A DNA stretch of 64,000 nt from Diphasiastrum complanatum (GCA_029204225.1 CM055095.1:77148471-77212470); one strand, 5' to 3'; shown: positions 42,765 through 53,450, counted from the stretch's first letter. Notes: generated by a model not told the origin, from the sequence alone. A program made the numbers and translations.

Positions 42765-43163
42765 ATTATCCAAATTAGGCCTGGCTCCTATGTCTAAGGC
42801 AGCTCCCCCAATGGTACAAACTCCCATTAGGGCCATAACAACAACCCTTGGGAAGGAGGGAACGTTCGTATGTTGCGGAGGCAAGCGCCGAGCTAGTACG
42901 GGGCAATTCGCCACCGCATGGCCAAGGCGGCGGCATCTGTAACAAGAATCTGGAAGCCCTTTAAAGATTACCGACTGCACGTAGGATCGGTCATCACAAA
43001 GGAAGTGAACCAGCTCCACTAGAGGTTGAGCCAGCTTCTAGAGAACACAAGCATGGACATGAGGAGAAGGGTTGTGGGCCTTCCAGGATTGCAAGAGAAG
43101 CAACTTTCCTATGCTGTCTAAAACCAGGTCCAATGCGAGAAGAAACTTGGGAGGAAAGCTGAC
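42765..43163 (-). pseudogene. LINE ORF1-type zinc-knuckle fragment
   Basis: The minus strand reads LVLDSIGKLLLL, then VQSVIFKGLPDSCYRCRRLG and HAVANCP. The pattern IG(K/R)...V.Y..LP..CxxCxxxGHxxxxC is that of the DUF4283/zf-CCHC_4 protein found in plant LINE ORF1 and gag-like host genes. Only this C-terminal part is present. It is joined in frame to the G4a gag-protease frame, which therefore runs on to 43038. Confidence 0.65.
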
Positions 43164-44706
43164 AGAGCTCTGAACTGCAGACCAAAGGGCTGTTGGGAAC
43201 ATCGTGCTCCCCATGCAATTGGATCTCTCGGCCTTATGTTGAAAGCTGAGGGTGTTCTCTTGATAATTTCTGTGGAGGGAAGGTCCTAAGCTGTAGAGCC
43301 AGTCTCTCCTGAGAACAATGTCTGTGCGATCCAGGTGCATTGTCTGAAAATTTATTTCATCTTGGTACCCCTGAATACCAAGATTCAGATTACTTACCAT
43401 AGTTTCCCAAATTTTCTTATCTTCACCCTTAGCTAATGAAACTATGTACCTATGCTGACTAGGTACTTCTGGAAGTCTGAGTTTCTCAACTAGGGAGTAG
43501 TTGATGAAATTATGGGTCGTCCCATCATCAACCATAACTCTGACTGACTGGTCACCAACTTTCCCATGCATACATACTAGGTCATGCGGCCCAAAGCTGA
43601 AGGGTCTCGCTAGCATTGCAAAGGTTAGCTGGCAACAATGTTCATGATCTTCATGATACAATTTGATCTCGGAAACTGCGGAGTCATTGGGGAAACTTAC
43701 AATCTGAACAAGATGAACTTGTTTTTTATCTTTTTTATCTTTTTTAGTGAAAGGCCCCTTGGGACACTGTCTGACTGTGTGTCCCTTTCCCATGCACACA
43801 AAGCACAAACGTTCTTGTTTGGCTTTCTCAAAATCTTCTGGTTTTAAGGGCTGTATGAGCGATGGGCGTTTTTGAGGAGCTTCACCTTTTACTTTATCTT
43901 CTTTCTTTCGTGTTAAAAATTTCTTTTTAAATTGAAAGTCTTTCTGAGGAGGCTGCTCAGAAAGGGGTGGCTGTCTCGCCTTCTTCCTACCAACTGAATC
44001 ATCATAGATTTGAGCATATCTGAGAGCTTGCTGTAGGGTAGTGGGCGAGTTTCTCTGGACCTCTACTTTATACTCGTCTTTGAGGCCATGGACAAATCCC
44101 CTGATTCTCTGATAATCATCCATATTTTTAATTTTTAAGATTGCTTCTCGATACTGCAAGATATATTGGATTAGGGACTTGTCCATTACTGTTTTCTCCC
44201 AGGCTTCCCAGGCTCTATCAAGTTCATTTTCAGATTCTCTTAGGAAGGCCTCTTTTAAAGCTTTCCATGACCAGGGAGTCTGCTTAGTCTCCTGGAGATT
44301 TAACCACCACTTATAGGCCATGGGCCCTAGGGAAAGACTGGCCTCAATAGCTTGCAAATGGTCAGGGGTATGTTTTAGAGCATGAATGTTCTTCCATTTG
44401 CTGAGGAAGGTGTGTAGAATGTTTGAGTTTCTATCCTTCTCTCCCCCAAGAAAAGTAGGAGGCTTTAAGTCTTTAAAGACACTGGGGTGAGACCGCAAAG
44501 GCTCACCCGCAGCTGAGGGAAGTGGAGAAGGGGACAACTGGGAGGTGGAGGGAAGGCTTCCTTTTGCGGAACTCAAAATCAAGCTTTTGAGTTCAGCGAA
44601 CGAGTCATCCAGACTGGACTTGAAATTGGTGACCAATTCGTCGAGTTCTTTGGCGTTCATCAATGCCTCTTGTCAGGGGTTGATCAGGTCCTGGAGAAGT
44701 GGTCAT
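43164..44706 (-). pseudogene. G4a gag and protease
   Basis: The family start is MTTSPGPDQP at 44706, soon out of frame through a deletion. The main frame opens at 44663. It has the SSAKGSLPSTSQLSPSPLPS stretch, FKDLKPPTFLGGEKDRN, and the gag core YKWWLNLQETKQTPWSWKAL with YQRIRGFVHGLKDEYK. The zinc knuckle is CFVCMGKGHTVRQC. The protease reads VRVMVDDGTTHNFINYSLVE, with DDG in place of the usual DTG. Downstream IVLRRDWLYSLGP has R where G4b has G. Largely open and of fairly recent origin. Confidence 0.85.
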
Positions 44707-45574
44707 TTTCAGAGATAGAAAAGGAGTGCCTAATGTTTCCTCTAAAAAAAAGTCGAAAAAACTAATTTATAACTGTACATAAGAGGGAAAGAAAACTTAG
44801 CTGTTTCTGAGGACTGTACTTCCAAAGAAAATATGAAGAAGAACCCTCTCAGCTCTTCCACAGCAATTTTTAGACCTGCTGTCCTGAAAAAATCAGAATT
44901 CCAACTTGAATTTACAAGGAAAAACCCGATTCGATAGTGGGCTGGTCTAGCTGTCTGAGTAGCACCCCTGCTGCTTCGAAAAAATTCAGATCTGAAACCT
45001 CGAATTCATCCAAAAAAGTGGAACACCTGAAGACAGCTGCTCGCTGGTCTGTCCAGAGTTTCTAATGCTCCCAATACCTGATTTGGGGCTCAGATTTGTA
45101 TAGTATATCTGATTTGAATAGCCCCCTGCCCTCGCTGATCTGTAGGCACAAAAACTGGTGCAAAAGTTCCAAAAAAATCACACAAAATCAGGGATGAATC
45201 CTGGGATTTCTCCCCCTCTGTCCAGCGCTGGACCTGCACTCAGATCTGTCCCAAAAATCCGCTCAGGAATTTGGAAAAAGTGCTTTGAAATCAAGGATAA
45301 AAAACTATTTTGGTAGCGCTGGATCTGCACTCAGATCTGCCCTCAAATTCTGCTCAGAAATCCGGAAGAAACATTTGAAAATCAGGGATGAAAGCTGATC
45401 TATCAGCACTGGAGCTGTCTCAAAACAACTGAAAATTCCAGCAACTTTTGATGAGTAGAAGGCTGTTCCTACAGCGATTTCCCTCCTCTACTCTTTTTTG
45501 AAAATTTGAGATCTCTTTCCTACCTTCTGATAGCTTTCTCTACTGCTGCTCCTAAGCTCCCAAGGAAGGAGATG
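44707..45574 (-). promoter_or_regulatory. G4a leader with iterated CAGCGCTG
   Basis: The leader contains CAGCGCTGGAC, TAGCGCTGGATC and CAGCACTGGAG near 45222, 45316 and 45402, each followed by a Ctg/ctc-rich stretch with CAGATCTG. The same palindromic word recurs in the G4b leader. Confidence 0.6.
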
Positions 45575-45586
45575 GCTCTGATACCA
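45575..45586 (-). promoter_or_regulatory. Primer binding site of G4a
   Basis: GCTCTGATACCA, 1 bp from the LTR start TGTAAGAG at 45588. Confidence 0.88.
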
Positions 45587-45587
45587 G

Positions 45588-45924
45588 TGTAAGAGATTCT
45601 CACACCACAGTAGGGCAAACACTAATTGATGATATGGAGCAAGCCCCTCCTAGCCCAGTGTGAGGCCTGGTAGCATGTATATTGCCAAGTGTCGGCCACG
45701 TGGCTCTGACGTGGCCGACTGCACATTGGGACCCAACGTGGGGCCCTATCCTGCTGATAGGGTCCCTAGGCTGAGGTAGGCCCGCCATGGCTATGGACTG
45801 TGCCGGGGCACACCACTCACACTGTCTTGCCCTGTTGGTCGTGTACGTGCTGGACATGACCTTGACTATGGTATCTGACCTCTTGTGTTCTCTAGGGTTC
45901 GGCACTGGTTACGTGCTCGTAACA
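45588..45924 (-). repeat. 5' LTR of G4a
   Basis: 337 bp with TGT...ACA ends on the + strand (TGTAAGAG ... CTCGTAACA). It matches the G4b LTR (56968-57322), including GCCACGTG and GGCCGACT words. Confidence 0.85.
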
Positions 45925-46235
45925 CTACTTATACCCAACAAGAATCCTAAAATAGAAGCTTCTAGGTACTTGACCTAAGCTTATCCAAACTAGGGTCATA
46001 AGAGGGAAAATAATGCACCCTCTTGGAAGGTTTGTGCCTCCTAGTAACGCTCCCACTCCAGGAGCAATAGCTGGGTCTTTGGCTAGTTACAGAGAATAAA
46101 TGCATAATAGCGTAATAGTTGCAGAATAGCAAGTGCCTAAATATAAAGTAAAGGAGTATGATAGAACACATCAATAGGCTTCCAAGTAGCCATCTCAATA
46201 GGACGATCATCCCACCATCAAAATCTAAAGTTGCC
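45925..46235 (-). pseudogene. Degraded G1-family LTR and chromodomain remnant
   Basis: On the minus strand, a DDRPIEMATWKPIDVFYH-like stretch (46235-46160) is a decayed chromodomain. It is followed by diverged LTR sequence with GAGGGAAAATAATGCACCCTC (46003-46023). Much older than G1. Confidence 0.7.
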
Positions 46236-46701
46236 GCCTCTCTCTCATATGAATAATGGATGAAAAGGCCATCCGTGAGTACCTTTATAACAAAAGCAAT
46301 AGATGCTCATGTAAGCCGATGATAAATATTTATTCAAACGTTCACATCAGGATAGAGTGCAACTCTTACATGGTATAACATAATGTTTAATAGAAGATTT
46401 CATTGGGCTATTGTAACATGTTTAGATTAATAATGACGTACTGGGTCTTAAACAAGTATGCTAGATAGTTCTTTTAGAAATCAGTTGATAGATCGGTTGG
46501 CTAAATATTTGTTATGCATAATGAACACTAAGTTGGATGAATTTATGCCTCATGGTTTAAACTTTATTGCCATGAGAAATTCTACTACCAGTTTTAGGGG
46601 TTTCTAAAGAATATTTTGTTGAGTTTATAATTTTTGTTTTCTTGAGATTGAAGAACCAAAACTTAGCTATACTTGACATTTATACCTTTTCATTTTTACA
46701 G
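46236..46701 (+). other. Intron sequence before exon f
   Basis: AT-rich with a short pyrimidine tract before the acceptor (46680-46700). Nothing recognised. Confidence 0.45.
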
Positions 46702-46916
46702 GAAAAGCGAATGGTGTATTGTATGAAGATGATGGCGATGGATATGGCTATCAGAAAGGAGAATTCCTTCTTTCCTTTTATGAGGCAGAGCTCCCAAATT
46801 TTCATGGAACATATGATGGAGGGGAGGTACTTGTGAAGGTCAAAAAAACTGAGGGCCAATGGGCTAGGCCGAAGCGTCCACTACAAATAAATTTTCTAAT
46901 TGGTGAAGGTGCTCAG
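46702..46916 (+). CDS. HGL1: GH31 alpha-glucosidase (HGL1-like), exon f
   Basis: With the G from exon e this 215-bp exon reads GKANGVLYEDDGDGYGYQKG, EFLLSFYEAELPNFHGTYDG and VKVKKTEGQWARPKRPLQIN, ending at GEGAQ. YEDDGDGYGY is the conserved sandwich motif of GH31. Acceptor tttttacag; donor CAG|gttata. It ends in phase 0 and is intact. Confidence 0.92.
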
Positions 46917-47084
46917 GTTATAATCAAAAAGCTACCTTTAGTATACAATCATAGATGATGTTTATTGAATTTCTCTAGACCTGAATTCTAATCTTTTTTT
47001 TTTAAATTTCCAACAAAATATGCAAATTTTTTGGCATTATGTACAAAATTCCAAAAATGTTTTTTTTTTTAAATTTTAAATTTT
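46917..47084 (+). other. Intron start, AT-rich
   Basis: Contains T-runs at about 46994 and 47060; no gene. Confidence 0.4.
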
Positions 47085-47230
47085 TGGTTTTTTTTTTGGG
47101 CAATATGGGTATCAAATGAAAGCTCTAATTAAGAGCATTATTATTGTGTAGTTTGCCGACTGTTTTGGGTGTAGGATGGTCTAGTTTAGGTGCATTAATC
47201 CATGTTGGGTTCTGTCAAGGATAAAAATTC
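47085..47230 (+). repeat. Dispersed repeat family R1, copy 1
   Basis: A T-run is followed by GGGCAATATGGGTATCAAATG, then about 100 bp ending CTGTCAAGGATAAAAA. The same order occurs at 51467-51612 with ~70-75% identity by eye, and partly, reversed, at 53740-53815. Family unknown. Confidence 0.65.
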
Positions 47231-47466
47231 AAAACTAACCTCTAGCCTGTTCGTTACGATCACAGATGTTCCTAGTAAGTGTGTTTTCGCTCAGGGAGTT
47301 GGAAGGCCAAATCATGAAGAGGCCTTTAAAATGATAATATTCATGATAATTATGAAATAGTTTCAAATTTATACACATCCAAGATATTTGTCATTAAAAA
47401 TTCTTTGTTGGTTGTTTTGACTTTGCTAGGTGAATACCCATGCATGGAGCATAATAAGATCTTGTC

Positions 47467-47560
47467 GGGGGGCGTTGCCCCCCAAACCCCCCGCCGGGGG
47501 GCTACCGCCCCCCTGGACCCCCTATTTCTCGGGGGGCTACTGCCCCTCGAACCCCCTGAG
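47467..47560. repeat. Three tandem GC-rich hairpin units
   Basis: Three units (47467-47495, 47496-47530, 47531-47560) each read GGGGGGC, a short loop, GCCCC(CC), two or three bases, then ACCCCC. Each unit can fold on itself and the G6 runs can pair with any C run. The flanks are AT-rich, so the block stands out sharply. Confidence 0.85.
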
Positions 47561-47705
47561 CATTGATTGAAAACCAAAGCAAATAACAACCAAATAGCTA
47601 TTGAAAATAAGATTTATTTCTGCCCCATCTATTGCACTTCTGAGAGGCAAAACGTTGGTTTGACCATTGATCCCCTAAAAAAATTTCAGCCATAAGCTAT
47701 TTTCC

Positions 47706-47808
47706 CCAAAAAAAAAAAAAAAAAAAAATTTAGTACGATTTTGGTCTGAGAAATGCGTTTCTCAGAAACACGGTTTCCGAAGTGCGTGCCCTCAAAAACG
47801 CGTTTCTA
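47706..47808. repeat. Poly-A run and iterated GAAACGCGTTTC-type words
   Basis: About 20 A residues (47708-47727) are followed by GAAATGCGTTTCTCAGAAAC, GGTTTCCGAAGTGCG and AACGCGTTTC, direct and inverted versions of one word. A related block lies at 51424-51466 and 51709-51795. Confidence 0.6.
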
Positions 47809-48899
47809 TGCATCTAACTTGAAACACTTTCCAATGCAATTTAGTGCATGATTTAGGTCAAAGGCCATTTTTAAGGAGATAGATGTGCCTAGAAATACAA
47901 ATTATTGGTACATGAAGGAGCTATATTTACCTCGTGTTATTTCTAGCTTTGACTGCCTATCATTATTGCTTTGAAGAGTCACATTGAACTAGTCATACAT
48001 TCATTTTTTTTACAAGGTGGCCTCTCTGCTTGATTGATTGATTCGTACATGAATATCTATCGTTTTGAGGAGAAGGTTGTCAGTATGATTGACATAGTAA
48101 ATACAACCTAATGTGACATGCAATCTAGCAAATTTGATTGTGTGAACTTGTGCCCTCAAAAGTCATGACATTTCACGTATTGACATTTCACGTATACTTC
48201 ATATGCATCTAAAGAGCTTCAATTTTACAAGCATTCAAAATTCATTTGTTTACCTCATGCCTCTTCTATACATGAAAGTATTTACACATGTAGGCCTAGG
48301 ATCCTAGAGAAATATGTTCACAAAATGGAAAGTCAATTGTTTATTGTAAGAATTGCATATGAAAATATCAACAAAATATCGAATACTTGATACTTTATAC
48401 TGTAAGGTAAATCATTTGTACAAATAAAGTCTATAGAGAAACTTATGATGATACACTTCTGGTGAAGGTCAAAGCTAGATCCAATGAGTTGATCTTTAGA
48501 TTACGTTATGTCCTTCAGAGTGTCATTGTACTTTTTCTCGGCCTCTTTTGAAATAATGAAAGGTTTGAATGACCATAAAGCTCCTCATATGTTGTTGAGC
48601 CTATGATGTTCATGATAATTATCATGACAATTAGAACAAAGATGAACTAGTCTCTTCAATGGGATTTCTCATAGGTTACAATCATGTGACTATATGTGTC
48701 TTCTTCAAAAAATGATGTAGCAATTGATTAGCAATTTGTGTCCCCACCCCAAAATGATAGGTTGTGAACTTTTACTGAATATTCTATCTAGCAAACTCAT
48801 TTCTAGTTGTAATATTTTCTTATCAATGGTTTGGCTCTATTTGTAAAAGTACTGTACTTGTCCAACCTTAACTTTTCCCTATTTCATCCTTAAACTCAA
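47809..48899. other. Intron sequence, nothing recognised
   Basis: AT-rich; a direct duplication GACATTTCACGTAT occurs at ~48168-48195. No gene. Confidence 0.4.
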
Positions 48900-48904
48900 G
48901 GTTA

Positions 48905-49080
48905 CAAGCCGATTCGACCGGTTTGAACCGATTTGAACCAGCCAGGCTGGTTCGAACCGGAAAACGGTTCGAACCAATTTTTTTTTTTCCAAAACTTTTT
49001 TTTTTGTTTTTTTGGTTCTTTTTTTTTTTCCAGTTCGAACCGGCTCCGAATGGTTCAAACGGTTCGAACTGTGATTCGTG
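48905..49080. repeat. Iterated GGTTCGAACC palindromes with T-runs
   Basis: GGTTCGAACC and variants (GGTTTGAACC, AGTTCGAACCGG, GGTTCAAACGGTTCG) occur about nine times in both orientations. The block is interrupted by long T-runs at 48979-49030. Same architecture as the other word blocks, with a different word. Confidence 0.65.
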
Positions 49081-50054
49081 CAACTATGCTTAGACTGTTT
49101 GCACACTATAAGGGCGTTATAGTGCGACTATAACCTTCTAACCATCAAACCTACCTTGTCCTTCTAAATTGACCATGATATTACCTTGTTACTCGTACTT
49201 GTGCATGTACAATCCCCTTAATTGTATGCTCCCCACAATTCCTCTCTCCAACCATCATGTGTCACATACTCATCCTCCCTTTTCATGAACATTTCCTTCT
49301 ATCACAAGATCGTTGCTTGTGTTTGCCATTCAAACTAATCCTCAATATACTCATTTAAGATGCTCTTCATAATGCACATGCTATTATTACAGATTGAAAT
49401 AAAAAATCAAATAAGAAAGTCAAAAGGTTTGACACTCTGTGATATAAGCTCTACACATTTAATTGAAAGTTTAAAGCTATTTTCTTGCCATTCAATTGTT
49501 GATAACAACACAATTTTTTTTTTATAGAAAGCACACAAAAATTTGTTCTATTGGAGAGGCTCCTCAGAAACTGCAATAGACTTTCTTAGAACCGACTTAA
49601 ATGGAAGTATTAGTCAAGGTGATAATTCTTTGACCTCTATAATGTTTTTGGGCATCTGAGCAATGTTAACCTTTGCATACCTTTGAAGTTTGTAGTTTGT
49701 TGGAGTTTTCATGTTTCAGCTTTCTTTTCACATAATTTGTGAAATTTAACATGCACTGAGATACTAAAGGAAGTTGATGTGAAGAATAGTCTTCAAAAGG
49801 AATGAGTCGAAGAAGCATAGGTCGTGGAAGAAAAGGTGTCATGCTGCCAAGCTTTGTTGAACATGCCAAAGAAAGCTATTATTTTGGATTATTAACATAT
49901 ATAAATATTCAATCCAACTAACACCATTAATTTGCGTAAAAAACCCAAGATCATGCTCATCAGTGTCATATATGTTAGAAATTAGAATATTGAGGGCATT
50001 GAGAAACTTCATGTAATATCATGACAAATAATCTAGGAATTCTCATTTGAAGCA
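49081..50054. other. Intron sequence, nothing recognised
   Basis: AT-rich, no recognisable frame or repeat. Confidence 0.4.
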
Positions 50055-50290
50055 TAGTTGTTGGTGAAAGTTATGGACTATCGAGTCCATAGACTGCATG
50101 ATTTATGGGGTCTACATTCATATTCATTTGTTGGCCACGAGCCCTTTTATTCATGTACAATTAGAAGCCTTTTTTTGTGCATTTATGTTTAGGACTAGTC
50201 AAGGGCCTAATTTATATTTTTTGGTGCTACCCTCTAGGGGGGGTGCACTATTTTCTCTCGTAATTCTATTTGTGGGTTCTTACTAGTTTA
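50055..50290 (+). repeat. Old solo LTR remnant of the G1/G2 family
   Basis: It starts AGTTATGGACTATCGAG (compare AGTTATGGACTCGGC in G2) and contains GGGGGTGCACTATTTTCTCTC, matching GGGCGCACTATTTTCCCTC. It is strongly diverged and no internal sequence is attached. Confidence 0.6.
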
Positions 50291-50785
50291 AATTGGTTTT
50301 TTGAAGTTCTTATTGATTTTAATTTCGGGTTTGGAAAAAACAAGTTTTTGGACAGAGTTCCGTTATCCTAACTATCAACACGGATGTAGCAAATCACAAT
50401 TCGCTGCATCCATGGTGCTCACAAGATTAAGCCCTTTCATATAAATACATCTATTAAGATTATGCTCTAAGTATATAAATTGCTACTTTCCATAATAACA
50501 AAGAAATCACATAAAGGAAAAAAAAAAACCAAAGAGTTTTGGATTAATTTTTTTTGGGTCACGTTTCAGATCAAACCATAATTTGTAACAAGTTCTGATT
50601 CAGACTAAGCAACTATGCTACAAACTATGAAAAAATTGATCCAATCATTAAACATTTGAGAGAAAAGTTTTCTAACTAAAGAAACCATGTAGCATAATGA
50701 TAGCCATGCACGTCTTTAAAGATATGCTTTGTAAGCAAAAGTCCCAAATAGTTATTTGTTACCAACTGTAATGTACTCATAGATT
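50291..50785. other. Intron sequence, nothing recognised
   Basis: AT-rich; no gene. Confidence 0.4.
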
Positions 50786-50870
50786 CTGAGAACCGTGTAC
50801 GGTTCACCACGGTTCTCAGACGTACAGTGAACCGTACGGTTCACAAAAAAATTCAAAATGAACCGTACTA
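50786..50870. repeat. Iterated GTACGGTTCAC palindromes
   Basis: GAACCGTGTACGGTTCAC, CACGGTTCTC, GTGAACCGTACGGTTCAC and GAACCGTAC lie within 85 bp in both orientations. A further copy (GGAACCGTACCGTGGGTTC) lies at 51112-51130. Confidence 0.65.
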
Positions 50871-50953
50871 ATTGATTGATTATTTATTTTTTTGTTCCTA
50901 CCCCCATAAACAGCCTAAAAATATGCAAAAAAAGGCCAAAGAAAGCCAAAACA

Positions 50954-51069
50954 CCTGTGAAATCTGTGAATCTGTGATATTAATCTGTGAAATGAGATCT
51001 GTGAAATCTGTGAAATAAAATCTGTGATATAATTCTGTGAAATGAATCTGTGAAATGAGAAATCTGAGG
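50954..51069 (+). repeat. Irregular tandem array of (T)CTGTGAAAT
   Basis: About ten copies of CTGTGAAAT or CTGTGATAT with variable spacers of 0-6 bp, followed by (ATTA)n at 51078-51105. A simple, diverged minisatellite. Confidence 0.75.
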
Positions 51070-51340
51070 ACTATTTGGTAATTAATTAATTAATTAATGA
51101 ATTAAATAGAGGAACCGTACCGTGGGTTCTTTGAATGTACTAACGTGTTTTATTTTGGGAACATAGGTCTTTTACTAAAAATTTTGTAGAAAGATTTTTT
51201 TTAGAATATTTCCACAAACTTTTGAAAAATTAGTGACAAATAGGGATGAGAATGGGGGGGACCTAAATTTATTTTTGGCCTTCAAATACTGCAATTTATG
51301 ATGCTGGGCAAATATGCAGACCATTTTTTCTTTTTTTTGT

Positions 51341-51370
51341 TGGGTTGGGGGGGGGGGGCGGGGGGGGGGC
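51341..51370 (+). repeat. Poly-G tract
   Basis: GGGTTGG followed by 13 G, C, then about 10 G. Sense to the host gene; could form a G-quadruplex in DNA or pre-mRNA. Confidence 0.75.
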
Positions 51371-51423
51371 TGTAAATGAATACAATCTTATACGACATTT
51401 CTAGGAAACTTTGAACCATAGTT

Positions 51424-51466
51424 GCACTGCGTTTCTGAAAACGCATTTCGAAACGTGTTTCTGAAA
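51424..51466. repeat. Iterated GTTTCTGAAAC words beside R1
   Basis: GCGTTTCTGAAAACGCATTTCG and AAACGTGTTTCTGAAA directly precede a T-run and repeat R1 copy 2. Confidence 0.6.
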
Positions 51467-51612
51467 TTTTTTTTTGGTTGTGTGGGCAATATGGGTATCA
51501 AATTAAAGCATTTATTAAGGGCAGTTCATTTATGTAGGTTCCCAAACGTTTCGGGTACAATGTGGTCCAGTTTGGGGGCAACAACGCCTGTTGGATTCTA
51601 TCAAGGTTAAAA
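51467..51612 (+). repeat. Dispersed repeat family R1, copy 2
   Basis: T-run, GGGCAATATGGGTATCAAAT and a 100-bp body ending CTATCAAGGTTAAAAG. Parallels copy 1 at 47085-47230. Confidence 0.65.
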
Positions 51613-51708
51613 GTTTTCTATGGAAATGTGTTCCATTTCCTGTCAAATCACTGCATCGATAATGAGCAGTTACTATGCCAAGACCACCCTCCTCCCATCT
51701 ATCCTCCT

Positions 51709-51795
51709 GCGTTTCTGAAATATATATATATATTTTTTGTGTTTCTATGCCAGAAACTCGTTTCTGAGAAACGCGGTTTCAGAAACTCTGCTGAA
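51709..51795. repeat. Second GTTTCTGAAAC word block
   Basis: GCGTTTCTGAAA, an (AT)n run, then CAGAAACTCGTTTCTGAGAA, ACGCGGTTTCAGAAAC. Together with 51424-51466 it brackets R1 copy 2. Confidence 0.6.
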
Positions 51796-52417
51796 CTATG
51801 GGTTAAATAGGTCCATAAATTCTAAAAAATAGACCTAGAAACCCTAAAAGTGTACCTAATGCATTGTACAATCATGATGTAGGATCGAGCATGAACGGTC
51901 ATTGATCCTAGCCATTCCACATTGATTCTGGCCTAAAAACTCTAAAAAACACAACCTAATGGGAGAATATGACCAAAATGAATGAATAACAACCCTAAAT
52001 ATAGAATGGAAGGTGATAAATGATGTGTTGTACCCAAAAAAATCCCAAACATGCTTTCTAAATCAACAATTTTAAGAAAAGTAGCAAAAAACAACAAAAA
52101 AAGTACACAAAACAATGGCAATAATAGTGGCTGAACCTACAATTGCTCTCTGCTTGATGATTTGATATTGGTTGCAAAGTCATTCGACTTAAATAAATCT
52201 TAAAGCCAAAACCTATGCACATGCTCCCTCATTGGCAGTTGTTTTTCTAGAACTAGGACCTGATTTTGCTTTATAGGGAAATTTGGTTTTTATGATTGAA
52301 TAAATTTCAAAAGCTCATTCCATACATGTGGAAGATATTCCATTGCATATGTATACAACAAAACATTTTGATCCATGTGCAATGCCTAATGGTACACATT
52401 TGCCATTTTTTCTACAG
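51796..52417 (+). other. Intron sequence before exon g
   Basis: AT-rich; nothing recognised apart from the acceptor ttctacag. Confidence 0.45.
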
Positions 52418-52526
52418 CTGGAGGCTAAAGGTTTGGATGGAGAAGAGATCCGACTGAAAATTCCACCAGTTTCAGTGGTTGAAGGGCTTGTTGCTGCAAG
52501 TCAAGAAGCTTTTAGTGCTGAGATGG
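52418..52526 (+). CDS. HGL1: GH31 alpha-glucosidase (HGL1-like), exon g
   Basis: This exon continues exon f in frame with LEAKGLDGEEIRLKIPPVSV and VEGLVAASQEAFSAEM. It leaves one G before the donor gtatgt. It corresponds to the start of the plant-specific C-terminal region that follows the GH31 sandwich in HGL1 proteins. The next exon was not found in the remaining 11.5 kb, so the gene continues beyond the window. Confidence 0.85.
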
Positions 52527-52715
52527 GTATGTGTTGATTCATTTTATTGCTTTCTTGGTTATAAAGTTTTGCTTGCTTTTATAACTTTTTAATTTAATGA
52601 ATCGTAAAAGCCTACAACATAGAATTGGTCATAATTATGAAATCCAACTGCATGGTAGCATCATCATCTAGTTTTCGTGTTGAATTAGTTAACAAGTTGC
52701 TCTAGTTCACAAGCA
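52527..52715 (+). other. Start of last intron in window
   Basis: AT-rich, no feature. Confidence 0.4.
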
Positions 52716-53228
52716 ATGATGTATGGTAAAAAACATCTGTAGGCTCCTTGTGGTCTCCTCAACAGCCTGCATATCATTGGACCAAAAACTAAATCTATCG
52801 TCAGCATTGACTATGTTGAAGATGAACCTGAAGTATAGTGGCTGGTAATAAAGGAAATAGCTCTGGATCATCAAGAAAGGGGCCTGAGACACTCCAATAT
52901 GTGGTAAGGCCCATAGTAGCATGGTGCATGCATCTTAGTAGAAGCGTGGCCCTAAACAAATGATGTCATGCAAAATGAAGTTTAAAATAAACCATATTAC
53001 CAAGCTGAAATTGAACATGGTGGTGATAGTTGTCTACATAGGCCTAGTAATGTTGTTGTGGACGTGCTGTGAATGTGTACTAGCTTGAGTAATCAGCTAG
53101 CTTGTGGGCACTTGATAAAAATGAAGCAAGGGTAACGGGCCCATCATTAGGCGGAAGAGAAACTCCTGGGAAAGAACGAGCATAACCTTGAGTTAGTAAA
53201 AATGGGAAAACACCTGTGTTGGTATTGG
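52716..53228 (-). pseudogene. Old G1-family integrase C-terminus and chromodomain
   Basis: The minus strand has NTNTGVFPFLLTQGYARSFPG and SLPPNDGPVTLASFLSSAHK, matching the G1 integrase stretch (PFLLSHGYAPLLPG, PVTLSSFLSGAR). Lower down come diverged versions of the region up to the chromodomain. Many stops; older than G1. Confidence 0.75.
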
Positions 53229-53237
53229 CAAAGCTAT

Positions 53238-53450
53238 TTGTTAGGAAGTGGATCATTGAGCAATACAATCAAAAGGAATGTGGAAATAAAACAGAGAGGA
53301 ACGCAATACAAGAATGAAATAGATATACGTGGTTCACCCAATCAGGGCTACGTCCATGGAGAAACTAGGTCAACCATTCTTTTGTTTCATCCAGCGGCAA
53401 AATAAAAGAGACATCCGCTGCAAACTTGTTATGAGACATTGTTTATCGGA
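53238..53450. repeat. LTR-like fragment
   Basis: It begins TTAGGAAGTGGATCATTGAG and contains TACGTGGTTCACCCAATCAG and GGCTACGTCCATGG, a word order common in plant LTRs. No partner or primer site is present, so only a probable solo or fragment LTR. Confidence 0.4.

Larger units (their letters stand above)
43164..45924 (-). mobile_element. Ty3/gypsy G4a, truncated after protease
   Basis: On the minus strand: 5' LTR (45588-45924), primer site, leader, gag, zinc knuckle and protease. The element stops at ~43164, exactly where the related G4b continues toward RT. LTR and coding sequence match G4b at 56968-60717. It lies antisense to the host gene. Confidence 0.85.
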
